Below are positions 51,309 through 59,129 of a DNA stretch of 64,000 nt, piece after piece. This stretch comes from ZC4RG19 sp017577565 (GTDB lineage Bacteria; Actinomycetota; Acidimicrobiia; Acidimicrobiales; VFJN01). Under the pieces are notes generated by a model. It was not told the DNA's origin. It saw only the letters and a list, made by a program, of their open reading frames with translations, and did not search any database. Where the stretch lies: the NCBI GenBank assembly GCA_047459075.1, contig VSCH01000012.1, positions 1 to 64,000 on the forward strand, in the 5' to 3' direction. Made by a program: the position numbers and the translations under genes. Each line of letters begins with the position of its first letter. Position 1 is the stretch's first letter.

Positions 51309-51809
51309 TCAGTCCGCCGACGGCGCCGTCGTGCCGCCCACCGGCATGGGCGGCAGCCCGAGCTTGCGGTGGTCCCACGAGCGGACCCGCTCGACGTCGA
51401 GCCGCACCGCGACCCGGTTGTGCAGCATCTGCTCGACCAGCGGCCGCTGGTCCTCGGTGTAGGGGCCCGTGTAGCGCTCCCACAGGCTCAGCCCCACCTG
51501 CCAGAGCACGTCGGGGTCGTCGACGACGACGCCCCGGCCCTCGAGCGACACCCCCCGGAGGGTGTCGTAGGTGAGGCCGTCCTCGATGAGGACGGTCATC
51601 CGGTCGTCGCGGCGCAGGTTCCGCACCTTCTGCGACTTCCGCTTGGTCTCGAACCAGATCTGGCCGTCGAGGACGCCGTACCACATGGCGACGACGTGCG
51701 GTGCGCCGGTCGGCCCGATGGTCGCCATGGTGGCGGTCCGGCTGCGCCGGATGAACTCGGCGACCTCGTCGTCGGTCATCCTGATCTGCGCCCGCTGGTT
51801 GATCCCCAT
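51309..51809 (-). CDS. PPOX-class F420/FMN-dependent oxidoreductase
   Basis: A 166-residue split-barrel protein: EFIRRSRTATMATIGPTGAP, HVVAMWYGVLDGQIWFETKR, KSQKVRNLRRDDRMTVLIED. It starts at ATG 51809 (a second in-frame ATG lies 10 residues in). It likely forms an operon with the alpha-hydroxyacid oxidase gene. Confidence 0.85.
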   Translation of the reverse strand: MGINQRAQIRMTDDEVAEFIRRSRTATMATIGPTGAPHVVAMWYGVLDGQIWFETKRKSQKVRNLRRDDRMTVLIEDGLTYDTLRGVSLEGRGVVVDDPDVLWQVGLSLWERYTGPYTEDQRPLVEQMLHNRVAVRLDVERVRSWDHRKLGLPPMPVGGTTAPSAD

Positions 51810-51930
51810 GCTCGTCCCCTCCGTCTCGCCGCCGGGCGGCGGCGCCGGGCCCGGCGGGTCCGGTTCTAGTCGCTGGCGCGGCGCGCGTTCCCGCCCGGCG
51901 ACGGCCGGGCGGGCCGGGGCGGGCGGGGCG

Positions 51931-52269
51931 TCAGCCCTCGCCGTCGGCGTCCTCGTCCTCGTCGGCCGGCTGGGCCAGCAGCCCGCCGGCCGCGGCGAGC
52001 GCGGTGGCCAGCCCGGCGGCCTTGTCGATCACCTGGGCGATGGCGATCTCGGCGGCGCCGGGCATGGGCGAGGGCGGGTCGCCCAGCGACCGCAGCAGCG
52101 CCGTCGGGTCCTGCGTGGGCGCGATGGGCTCGACCTCGGGCAGCGGCGGCACCGGCCGCCACAGGTCGACCCGCCGCTTCTTGGCCTTGGCGGCCTGGCG
52201 GCGCCGGCGCGACCGGGAGGCCTTGCGGGGCTGCTGCTGTTGCTGTTGCTGCTGGTTCTCGGCGTTCAC
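51931..52269 (-). CDS. Small basic/acidic protein with poly-Gln N-terminus
   Basis: A 112-residue protein. It begins MNAENQQQQQQQQPRKASRS, has an Arg/Lys-rich stretch to about residue 33, then a Pro-rich linker and an Ala-rich helix, ending in an acidic tail. The run of eight Gln uses mixed CAG/CAA codons. It lies 37 nt downstream of the SNF2-family gene on the same strand, so it is probably co-transcribed. No known family. Confidence 0.55.
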   Translation of the reverse strand: MNAENQQQQQQQQPRKASRSRRRRQAAKAKKRRVDLWRPVPPLPEVEPIAPTQDPTALLRSLGDPPSPMPGAAEIAIAQVIDKAAGLATALAAAGGLLAQPADEDEDADGEG

Positions 52270-52306
52270 GGGTGGTCCTCCGGGCGGGGCCGGCCCGGCG
52301 CGCGGC

Positions 52307-55300
52307 TCACGAGCCGTTGTCCTCGGTCAGCAGGGCGTCGGGCCGGATGCCGAGGGCGGTGCGCAGCTGGTCGGCGTCGAGGTCGGCGAGCGAGCTCGAC
52401 TTCGGCAGCACGAGGTCGGCGATGTAGCGCTTGCCGGCGACGACCTCCTCGACCCGCTCGTCGACCGTGCCCGGGCACACGAGGCGGTGGGAGATGACCG
52501 TGCGGGTCTGGCCGATGCGCCAGGCGCGGTCGCGGGCCTGGTCCTCGACCGCCGGGTTCCACCACCGGTCGTAGAGGACCACGTGGTTGGCGGCGGTGAG
52601 GTTGAGGCCGGTGCCGCCGGCCTTCAGCGACAGCACCAGCGCCCCCGGGCCCTCGCGGGTCTGGAAGTCCTGGACGATCCGGTCGCGCTGCCCCCGCGGC
52701 AGGCCGCCGTGGTAGCACTCGACCGGGACGCCGGTCAGCTCGGTGAGGTGCTCGGCCAGGCGCTTGCCCCACTCGGCGAAGTGCGTGAAGACCAGCACCT
52801 TCTCGCCGGCGGCGAACACCTGCTCGACGATCTCCTCGAGCCGGGCCAGCTTGCCGGAGCGGCCCGTCAGCGGCCGGCCGTCGTCGTGGTAGGCGGCCGG
52901 GTGGTTGCAGATCTGCTTGAGCGCCGTGATGGCGGCGAGGATGGCCCCCTGCCGCTTGTCGCGCGGCTCGCTGCTCGACGTCTCCTTGACCAGGCGGTCG
53001 AGCACGGCCTGGTAGAGGCCGATCTGCTCGCTGGTCATGCTGCAGTGGTCGAGCTCGTCGATGCGGTCCGGCAGCTCGGCGGCCACCTCGGGCTCGGCCT
53101 TGGTGCGGCGGAACACGAGCAGGCCGTTGAGCGCCTTGAGCGCCGCCTCGCCCGGGCCCGAGAGCTGGGCCATGAACACCGACCGCTGGCCGACCAGGCC
53201 CGGGTTGGTGAAGTCGAGGATCGACCACAGGTCGCCCAGGCTGTTCTCGATCGGCGTGCCGGTGAGCGCCAGCTTCATGCGGGCGGGGATGCGGCGCAGC
53301 TGCTGCGAGGTCTCGTTGGCGGGGTTCTTGATGGCCTGCGCCTCGTCCAGGACGAGCCGCCGCCACTCGATCCCGGCCAGTGTCTCGACGTCCCGCACGG
53401 CCGTGCCGTAGGTCGTGATGACGAGGTCGGCGCCCTCGATGGCGGACGCGAACTCGCCCGCCGAGGCCCGGGCGGCGCCGTGGTGGACGACGACCTTCAG
53501 GTCGGGGGTGAACTTCCGGGCCTCGGCGGCCCAGTTGCCGACCACGGCCGGCGGGGCGACGACCAGCGAGGTGCCCTCGTCGCGGGTGCGGCGGATGTGG
53601 GCCAGCACGGTGGGCGTCTTGCCGAGGCCCATGTCGAGGGCGAGGCAGCCGCCCAGCTCGACGGCGTCGAGGAAGCCGAGCCAGGCGAGGGCCTCGGCCT
53701 GGTAGGAGCGCAGCTTGCCCGTGAACCCCTCGGGCTCCGTGACCGGCTCGGTCGGGGCCTGGCGGGCCCTCTCGAGCAGGTCGGTGGCCCAGCCGTGCCC
53801 GGCGACGCTGACCCCGCCGGCGAGCGGGCTGCCCTCGAGGCCGACCGCGTAGCGCAGGATCTCGGCCCCGGACATCTGGGTGGTGCCGGCCCGCTCGGCC
53901 AGGGCCGCGGCCGCCTCCTTGAGGTCGGCCCGGTCGAGCTCGACCCACTTCCCCCGGGACTTGATCAGCGGCCGGGCCTCGCTGGCCAGGCGGGCGATCT
54001 CCTCGGCGGTCAGCTCGACGTCGTCGAACACCGCCGACCAGCGCACGTTGCTGAGCTGGTTGGCGCCGACGACCGTGTCGCCCGCCGGCTCGGCCGTCAG
54101 GCGCAGCGCCGGGGTCGGGCGCCGGCGGGACAGCGCGGGCACCCGGACCTCGAACCCGGCGGCCTCGAGCGAGGCGCCGGTCGAGGTCATGAGCTCCCAG
54201 GCCTCGGCCTGGCTGAGGTAGGTCTGGCCCCGGCGCTGGCCCCCGCCCCGCAGGAGCGGCGGGTACAGCCGCTCGAGGCGGGTCAGGTCGTCGGCCAGGG
54301 GCTTGGCGGCGCGGTTGCCGTTGATGGCCTGCTCGATGGGCACGAGGCCGCCCTCGGACCCGGGCGCGTAGACCGCCAGGAACCAGGCGCCCCCGGAGTC
54401 GGGCGGGTCGAGCTGCACGACGAGCCGGGTGTGGCCGGCGCCGGTGACCGGCTTGATCCAGCGGTCGAGCCGCTTGGAGACCTCGAGGCCGGCCGGCAGC
54501 GGGGCGACGAACGACGAGCCGTCGAGGCGGGTGACGAAGGCCTCGGCGACGTCGTGGCCGGTGCGGACGACCGGCGGCGGCGCCGGCAGCTCGACCCGGG
54601 CCGCGGCGTCGGAGGCGATGGCGTCGACGACCGCCCGCATGACCTCGAGCACGACGGCGCGGCCGTCGGAGCGGGCCAGCGCCACGACGGGGCCCGGCAT
54701 CGACCCCGCCAGCATCTCGGACACCTCGCGGTCGGTGTCGACCGGGATCCAGCGGACGTGGAGGTCGAGCGACCGGCCGTCGGGCCGGCGGTTGGTGCGC
54801 AGCACCGGCAGGATGGCGCCCCGGGCGACCATGCGGACCGCCTCGACCGCGACCCGCCCCAGCCAGACGAGGCTCGAGCCCACCTCGTCGCCGCCCAGGC
54901 CGCCGGCGACGGCGACGAGCCAGCCGAGCGCGTCGGCGACCGGGATCGACAGCGCCGCGGCCCGCTCGCCGTCGGGCAGCGGCACGCCCCGGTGCTGGAT
55001 CCAGCCGACGGCCGGACCGCCCAGGCGCTCGAGCCGGTCGGACAGCTCGTCGTGGTCGGCCGGCGGCGCCTCGGGCCCGGCGGCCCAGACGACGACCTCG
55101 TTGGCCGACCAGGAGCCCTGCAGGCGGACCTCGCCCGGCGGGTCGGGGGCCACGAGCACCGCCGCGGACGGGTCGTGCGCCTCCACCAGCCGGTCGTAGG
55201 CGATCTCCAGGCGGGCGAGGTCGGACTCGAGGTCGGCGACGACCTGGTCGCGCTCGGGACCCGTGATCTCGCGGGCCGAGTCGAGGTGCTCCTCGACCTC

Positions 55301-55432
55301 GTCGAGCATCCGCTCGAGCGCGCGCCGCCAGCCGTAGGGGTTCTCCTCCAGCAGCGCGAGCTGCTCGTCTGTTGCGATGCCGTCGACCGCTGCCCAGGCA
55401 GCGGCCTCCAGAGCTCGGGTGGCCTGATCCAT
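52307..55432 (-). CDS. SNF2-family helicase-like ATPase with N-terminal associated domain
   Basis: A 1041-residue Swi2/Snf2 ATPase. The first ~560 residues are a large N-terminal region of the SNF2-associated (DUF3670-like) type. Walker A is ALDMGLGKTPTVLAH near residue 602, the DExx box is RLVLDEAQAIKNPANE near 697, and motif VI RAWRIGQTRTVISHRL near 971. It resembles HelZ/HepA-like enzymes that remodel protein-DNA complexes. ATG at 55432. Usually a SWIM zinc-finger protein accompanies these; here only a polyQ small protein follows. Confidence 0.9.
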   Translation of the reverse strand: MDQATRALEAAAWAAVDGIATDEQLALLEENPYGWRRALERMLDEVEEHLDSAREITGPERDQVVADLESDLARLEIAYDRLVEAHDPSAAVLVAPDPPGEVRLQGSWSANEVVVWAAGPEAPPADHDELSDRLERLGGPAVGWIQHRGVPLPDGERAAALSIPVADALGWLVAVAGGLGGDEVGSSLVWLGRVAVEAVRMVARGAILPVLRTNRRPDGRSLDLHVRWIPVDTDREVSEMLAGSMPGPVVALARSDGRAVVLEVMRAVVDAIASDAAARVELPAPPPVVRTGHDVAEAFVTRLDGSSFVAPLPAGLEVSKRLDRWIKPVTGAGHTRLVVQLDPPDSGGAWFLAVYAPGSEGGLVPIEQAINGNRAAKPLADDLTRLERLYPPLLRGGGQRRGQTYLSQAEAWELMTSTGASLEAAGFEVRVPALSRRRPTPALRLTAEPAGDTVVGANQLSNVRWSAVFDDVELTAEEIARLASEARPLIKSRGKWVELDRADLKEAAAALAERAGTTQMSGAEILRYAVGLEGSPLAGGVSVAGHGWATDLLERARQAPTEPVTEPEGFTGKLRSYQAEALAWLGFLDAVELGGCLALDMGLGKTPTVLAHIRRTRDEGTSLVVAPPAVVGNWAAEARKFTPDLKVVVHHGAARASAGEFASAIEGADLVITTYGTAVRDVETLAGIEWRRLVLDEAQAIKNPANETSQQLRRIPARMKLALTGTPIENSLGDLWSILDFTNPGLVGQRSVFMAQLSGPGEAALKALNGLLVFRRTKAEPEVAAELPDRIDELDHCSMTSEQIGLYQAVLDRLVKETSSSEPRDKRQGAILAAITALKQICNHPAAYHDDGRPLTGRSGKLARLEEIVEQVFAAGEKVLVFTHFAEWGKRLAEHLTELTGVPVECYHGGLPRGQRDRIVQDFQTREGPGALVLSLKAGGTGLNLTAANHVVLYDRWWNPAVEDQARDRAWRIGQTRTVISHRLVCPGTVDERVEEVVAGKRYIADLVLPKSSSLADLDADQLRTALGIRPDALLTEDNGS

Positions 55433-55696
55433 GTATGTCGACGCGGCGCTCTCGCGCCGTGCCCCCGTCGTCCTTCGTTTGACCCAGGGAGAGCAGTCTG
55501 TGTCCGGTTCTGGCTTCTCCTGGCGCAGCCCGGACCAGGCCGCGCCACCGCCGTGCAGACGGGAGACCAGACGCCCCCAAGCATAGAGGCCGTGGGTGTC
55601 GAGGCACACACCGGATCCGGGGGCCTCGACGCGTCGGCGACCACCTGCCCGTGCGCACCACGGCCCGACGACGCGCCGCCGTGACATCCTCCCGGC
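55433..55696. other. Intergenic spacer, lower third-position GC
   Basis: A 264-nt gap between the divergent SNF2 and zinc-ribbon genes. It is slightly less GC-rich than its surroundings. The minus-strand frame entering the SNF2 gene is open here (W-rich, for instance GGGAAWSGLRQEKPEPDTD) but its codon third positions look non-coding. A TATGCT hexamer (minus strand, about 55584) is a possible -10. No RNA gene was recognised. Confidence 0.4.
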
Positions 55697-56046
55697 GTGG
55701 CTGCGATGTTGGTCATCGTCCTCCCAGCGCTCGTCGTGCTGGGTGTCCTCCTGCCGCTCGCCCACGAGAGGTGGCGACGGGCGCCGTTCCCCCCGCAGGT
55801 CGCACCCGAGCTGGCCTGCCCGTTCTGCGGGCACGGGATGCGCCACGGGGGATCCTGCACGCCGGCCCTCCCCTCTGGTGGGAACCGGGCGACGCACCAC
55901 GCCCCCGTCTGTGGCTGGCGGTGCCCGGCGCACACCCGGTGCGTGGGGCCCGGGCGGTGTTCACCCCCGGGATCGCGACGCCCCGGGTGCGAGGGGCGAG
56001 CATGTGCGACGCCTGCGAGGCCGTCGTGCTCGACCCGAGGGCGTGA
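55697..56046 (+). pseudogene. Frameshifted membrane-anchored zinc-ribbon protein
   Basis: Frame 1 from the GTG at 55697 (an in-frame ATG lies at 55706) reads LVIVLPALVVLGVLLPLAHE, a membrane anchor, then ELACPFCGHGMRHG. The expected continuation is in another frame: ILHAGPPLWWEPGDAP, ending ASMCDACEAVVLDPRA at 56046. One extra G in the G5 run at 55847-55851 joins them into a protein of about 116 residues with two CxxC pairs, of a DUF6487-like layout. A sequencing indel in the homopolymer is as likely as a real mutation. Confidence 0.6.
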
Positions 56047-56121
56047 CCTGCACGCGGTGGGCGTCAGCCCCCGGAGACGGGACGTCCCGGACGGCGGGAC
56101 GCCGTCCGGGACGTCGGTCGG

Positions 56122-56195
56122 TGGAGGTGATGGGATTCGAACCCACGGCCTCTTCGATGCGACCGAAGCGCTCTAGCCAGCTGAGCTACACCCCC
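56122..56195 (-). tRNA. tRNA-Ala(CGC)
   Basis: A 74-nt cloverleaf: acceptor GGGGGTG / CACCTCC, D-arm GCTC...GAGC, anticodon stem CTTCG/CGAAG with loop GTCGCAT (anticodon CGC), variable loop AGGCC, T-arm GTGGG-TTCGAAT-CCCAT. The acceptor contains the G3-U70 wobble pair, the alanine identity element. CCA is not encoded. TACGAT at 56209-56214 (minus strand) is a probable -10. Confidence 0.95.
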
Positions 56196-56208
56196 ACGGG
56201 GACCGCTC

Positions 56209-56214
56209 ATCGTA
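56209..56214 (-). promoter_or_regulatory. -10 element (TACGAT) of tRNA-Ala
   Basis: Minus-strand TACGAT lies 13 nt before the first base of the tRNA, a normal distance for a short 5' leader removed by RNase P. Confidence 0.45.
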
Positions 56215-56244
56215 GCGCGCCCTCCCGCAGGTCACGACATCGCC

Positions 56245-56904
56245 TCAGGGCCGCCCGCCCCGCTCGATGGCCTGCTGGAGCCGCAGCTGGAGGGCGCTCG
56301 TCGTGACGTCGCCACGACTGCGCTCGAGCACCGCGCGGAGGGCGTCGAGCGTGCGCCGGAGCCCGCCGGTGAGGGCGTCCGGGTAGTCGACGACCACCAG
56401 CGCGTCGTAGACGTCGTCCATGCGCCCGAGCAGCTCCTCGGCCCGCCGGACCTCGCCGGCCCGGAGCCGGTCGAGCAGGTGGCGGCGCAGCTCGCTCGCC
56501 GCCTCGGCCACGCCCCGCATCCACGCGGTCGGCGACACCGCCAGCTCCTCGGGGCCGGGCACGGGCTCGCCGGCCACCAGGGCCACGACCGCCCGGGCCT
56601 CGACGTACTCCTTCTCGGCGTCGTGGAGGAACCCGGCGTGGGCGACCGCCGGGTAGGGCGCCAGCTCCCGCTGGGCGTCGCGCAGCGCGGCCTCCGACTC
56701 GGCGGCCAGCTCGGCGGCCACGTCGGGGGCGAGCCGGTGGACGGCCCGGATGCTGGAGCCGGCGGCCCGGATGACCCGGCGGGTGGCGGCCAGGGCGCGC
56801 TCCCGGGCCGTGTTGGCCCCCTCGAGGTGGGCCTCGATGGCGGCGACCTGGTCGCGCAGCCGCTCGGCGAGCGACCCGGCCGGCTCGTCGCTCGGCGGCG
56901 TCAC
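56245..56904 (-). CDS. Translin-like family protein
   Basis: A 219-residue all-helical protein. ARERALAATRRVIRAAGSSI, KEYVEARAVVALVAGEPVP, AELRRHLLDRLRAGEVRRAE are typical helices, and YPDALTGGLRRTLDALRAVL then ERSRGDVTTSALQLRLQQAI is the conserved end. This matches translin/archaeal translin-like proteins that bind short RNA or single-stranded DNA. The catalytic residues of TRAX cannot be confirmed here. The GTG overlaps the GlpR-like gene stop (GTGA). Confidence 0.75.
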   Translation of the reverse strand: MTPPSDEPAGSLAERLRDQVAAIEAHLEGANTARERALAATRRVIRAAGSSIRAVHRLAPDVAAELAAESEAALRDAQRELAPYPAVAHAGFLHDAEKEYVEARAVVALVAGEPVPGPEELAVSPTAWMRGVAEAASELRRHLLDRLRAGEVRRAEELLGRMDDVYDALVVVDYPDALTGGLRRTLDALRAVLERSRGDVTTSALQLRLQQAIERGGRP

Positions 56905-57437
56905 TGGGCGGCGCGGTCGGAGATGACGACCACCGACGGCCGGGGCGGCCGGATCGGCGTCAGGTAGCGGACCTTCTGGGCCCGCTCGATCTCCCGGCGG
57001 GCCAGCCGCACCAGCAGGGCGACGTAGGTGGCGAGCAGCGTGCCGGACACGGCGACGGCGACGGTCCACGGCCAGCCCACCAGCACGGCGGGCACGGCGA
57101 AGCCGGCGGTCGTCAGGAGGAGCGTGCCCAGCACCCGGCGGCGGCGCCGGTAGGCGGGCCGGTGGCGCCGCACCGGCGGCACCGGGGGCACGTACGGCGC
57201 GTCGAGCGGCGAGATCTCGTCGACCTCGGCGTCGCCGAGCAGGTCGACGCCCTCGTCCTCGCCGGTGTAGGTGGTGTAGGTGTCGGCGTCGTAGTGGGGG
57301 GTGGCCCGCTGGAGCGACCAGAGCTGGCTGCGGAACGAGCTGATCGACGCGACGGAGCGGGCCTCCCGCCGGCTCTGGAGCCAGGGGGGCACGAGGACTG
57401 CCGCCCAGACCACCCCGAGTAGCAGGAAGACGACCAC
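56901..57437 (-). CDS. GlpR-like membrane protein (gephyrin-like partner)
   Basis: A 178-residue protein. An N-terminal membrane segment (VVFLLLGVVWAAVLVPPWL) is followed by a cytosolic acid-rich stretch (EDEGVDLLGDAEVDEISPLD), a cluster RRRRR, and two C-terminal helices (VLGTLLLTTAGFAVPAVLVG and VAVAVSGTLLATYVALLV). This layout resembles the membrane receptor GlpR of corynebacterial Glp, shorter here. Glp/MoeA and galU are 2-4 kb upstream. TATCGT (57467-57472) gives it its own promoter. Confidence 0.6.
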   Translation of the reverse strand: MVVFLLLGVVWAAVLVPPWLQSRREARSVASISSFRSQLWSLQRATPHYDADTYTTYTGEDEGVDLLGDAEVDEISPLDAPYVPPVPPVRRHRPAYRRRRRVLGTLLLTTAGFAVPAVLVGWPWTVAVAVSGTLLATYVALLVRLARREIERAQKVRYLTPIRPPRPSVVVISDRAAQ

Positions 57438-57466
57438 GGCATCACTCTCCGACCATCGCTGAGGGC

Positions 57467-57472
57467 ACGATA
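57467..57472 (-). promoter_or_regulatory. -10 element (TATCGT) of the GlpR-like gene
   Basis: Minus-strand TATCGT is 29 nt before the GTG; CGGAGAG in the leader is a possible Shine-Dalgarno. So this gene is not solely read through from moaC. Confidence 0.4.
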
Positions 57473-57559
57473 AGGGAGAGGCCGCGGTCGTGGGTGGATG
57501 CCGGCTGACCTGCGCCTTTCACCGGCGCCACCGCCGCCGGCCGTGCCGGTCGCCGGGCC

Positions 57560-58066
57560 TCAGAGGGCGGCGTCGGTCCCGCCGGTGAGGCCGTCGCGGC
57601 GGAAGGGGCCGCTGCGCCCGCCCGTCTTCTCCCACAGCGCGATCTCGCCGATGTGCATCGTCCGGTCGGACGACTTGCACATGTCGTAGATGGTCAGGCA
57701 GGCCACGGTGCAGGCGGTCAGCGCCTCCATCTCGACGCCGGTGCGGTCGACGGTCTCGACGTGGGCCTCGACCTCGATGTAGTCGTCCTCGATCCGGAAG
57801 TTGACGAGGACGGAGCCGACCAGCAGCGGGTGGCACAGCGGGATGAGGTCGGGCGTCCGCTTGGCCGCCTGGATGCCCGCCACCCGGGCCACCGCCAGCA
57901 CGTCGCCCTTCGCGATCGCCCCCCGGGCGACGAGCGACGCCGTCTCGGACCTCATGTGCACGCGCCCGCGGGCGACGGCCCGCCGGTGGGTCGGTTCCTT
58001 GGGCGTCACATCGACCATGCGCGCCCGCCCCAGCGGGTCGAGGTGCGTCAGTCCGCGGTCTGGCAT
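57560..58066 (-). CDS. moaC: Cyclic pyranopterin monophosphate synthase MoaC
   Basis: A 168-residue MoaC: VDVTPKEPTHRRAVARGRVH, AAKRTPDLIPLCHPLLVGSV (active-site region), VETVDRTGVEMEALTACTVA and LTIYDMCKSSDRTM. It turns 3',8-cH2GTP into cPMP in molybdenum cofactor synthesis. The ATG at 58066 follows TAGTCT by 6 nt, so it is probably leaderless. Confidence 0.95.
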   Translation of the reverse strand: MPDRGLTHLDPLGRARMVDVTPKEPTHRRAVARGRVHMRSETASLVARGAIAKGDVLAVARVAGIQAAKRTPDLIPLCHPLLVGSVLVNFRIEDDYIEVEAHVETVDRTGVEMEALTACTVACLTIYDMCKSSDRTMHIGEIALWEKTGGRSGPFRRDGLTGGTDAAL

Positions 58067-58072
58067 GGCGCC

Positions 58073-58078
58073 AGACTA
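58073..58078 (-). promoter_or_regulatory. -10 element (TAGTCT) of moaC
   Basis: Minus-strand TAGTCT with a 6-nt gap to the ATG at 58066; no Shine-Dalgarno. Confidence 0.5.
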
Positions 58079-58112
58079 GACCCCGGGTGGGGGTGCCCGC
58101 GAGCCGGCCCGC

Positions 58113-59117
58113 TCAGCCGCCGATCTGGGACATGCTGCGCGGCGGGCGCACGAACTGCACCTGGCCGATCATGTGGCCGGCCCACTTGCCCGCGACGCAG
58201 GCCCGCACGGCCTCGGCGAGCTCGTCGTCCGACGCCCCGCCCCGCAGGAGCGCCCGCAGGTCGACCTCCTCGACGGCGAACAGGCAGGCCCGCAGCTGCC
58301 CCTCGGCGGTCAGCCGGATGCGGTCGCAGGACGCGCAGAACGGCCGCGTCACCGAGGGGATGACGCCCACCTCGCCCCGCCCGTCCCGGTAGGCGAACCG
58401 CTCGGCCGGCTCGTGGCCCCGGGCCAGCGGCTCGAGCGGGAAGACCGCGTCGATGGCGGCGACGATCTCGGCCTGGCTCACGACCGCCTCGGACGACCAG
58501 CGGCGGTCGGCGTCGAGGGGCATCCACTCGATGAACCGGACGGTGACGCCCCGCTCGCGGCCGAAGGCGGCCAGGTCGACGACCTCGTCGTCGTTGACGC
58601 CCCGCATGACGACGACGTTGACCTTCACCGGGGACAGGCCGGCCTCGAGCGCGGCGTCGATGCCCTCGAGCACGTGGTCGAGCTCGTCGCGCCGGGTCAG
58701 CTCGACGAACCGGTCCCGCCGCAGCGTGTCGAGCGAGACGTTGACCCGCCGCAGGCCGGCGGCGACCAGGTCGCCGGCGACCGACCGGAGCGTGGCGCCG
58801 TTGGTGGTCAGGGCGAGGTCGACCGGCGGGCCGGTGCCGCCGACCCGGAGGGCGGCCAGCTTGGCCACCAGCACCGGCAGGTGGGCCCGCACGGTGGGCT
58901 CGCCGCCGGTGAGCCGGATGCCGTCGATGCCGAAGCGCTCGACGCACACCCGGGCGACGCGCTCGATCTCCTCGAAGGTCAGCACCTCCGACCGGGGCAG
59001 CCAGTCCATGCCCTCGGCCGGCATGCAGTAGGTGCACCGGAAGTTGCAGCGGTCGGTGACCGAGATGCGCAGGTCGCGGTGGACCCGTCCGTACCCGTCG
59101 ACGAGGGGCTCGGCCAC
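58113..59117 (-). CDS. moaA: GTP 3',8-cyclase MoaA
   Basis: A 334-residue radical SAM enzyme: CNFRCTYCMPAEGM (SAM cluster), GIRLTGGEPTVRAHLPVLVA, second cluster FCASCDRIRLTAEGQLRAC, and the GTP-contacting C-terminus ending in Gly-Gly. With MoaC it makes cPMP. The GTG at 59117 follows TAGGCT by 6 nt. Confidence 0.95.
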   Translation of the reverse strand: MAEPLVDGYGRVHRDLRISVTDRCNFRCTYCMPAEGMDWLPRSEVLTFEEIERVARVCVERFGIDGIRLTGGEPTVRAHLPVLVAKLAALRVGGTGPPVDLALTTNGATLRSVAGDLVAAGLRRVNVSLDTLRRDRFVELTRRDELDHVLEGIDAALEAGLSPVKVNVVVMRGVNDDEVVDLAAFGRERGVTVRFIEWMPLDADRRWSSEAVVSQAEIVAAIDAVFPLEPLARGHEPAERFAYRDGRGEVGVIPSVTRPFCASCDRIRLTAEGQLRACLFAVEEVDLRALLRGGASDDELAEAVRACVAGKWAGHMIGQVQFVRPPRSMSQIGG

Positions 59118-59123
59118 GCGGCC

Positions 59124-59129
59124 AGCCTA
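59124..59129 (-). promoter_or_regulatory. -10 element (TAGGCT) of moaA
   Basis: Minus-strand TAGGCT, 6 nt before the GTG at 59117. It overlaps the 3' end of the glp/moeA gene, so moaA has its own promoter. Confidence 0.5.

Noticed and set aside
55433..55696. Possible SRP RNA or riboswitch between the SNF2 and zinc-ribbon genes
   Set aside because: CTGGTCCGGGCTGCGCC on the minus strand recalls the SRP RNA loop, but the GGTCAGG-CCGGAAGG core and conserved tetraloop are absent.
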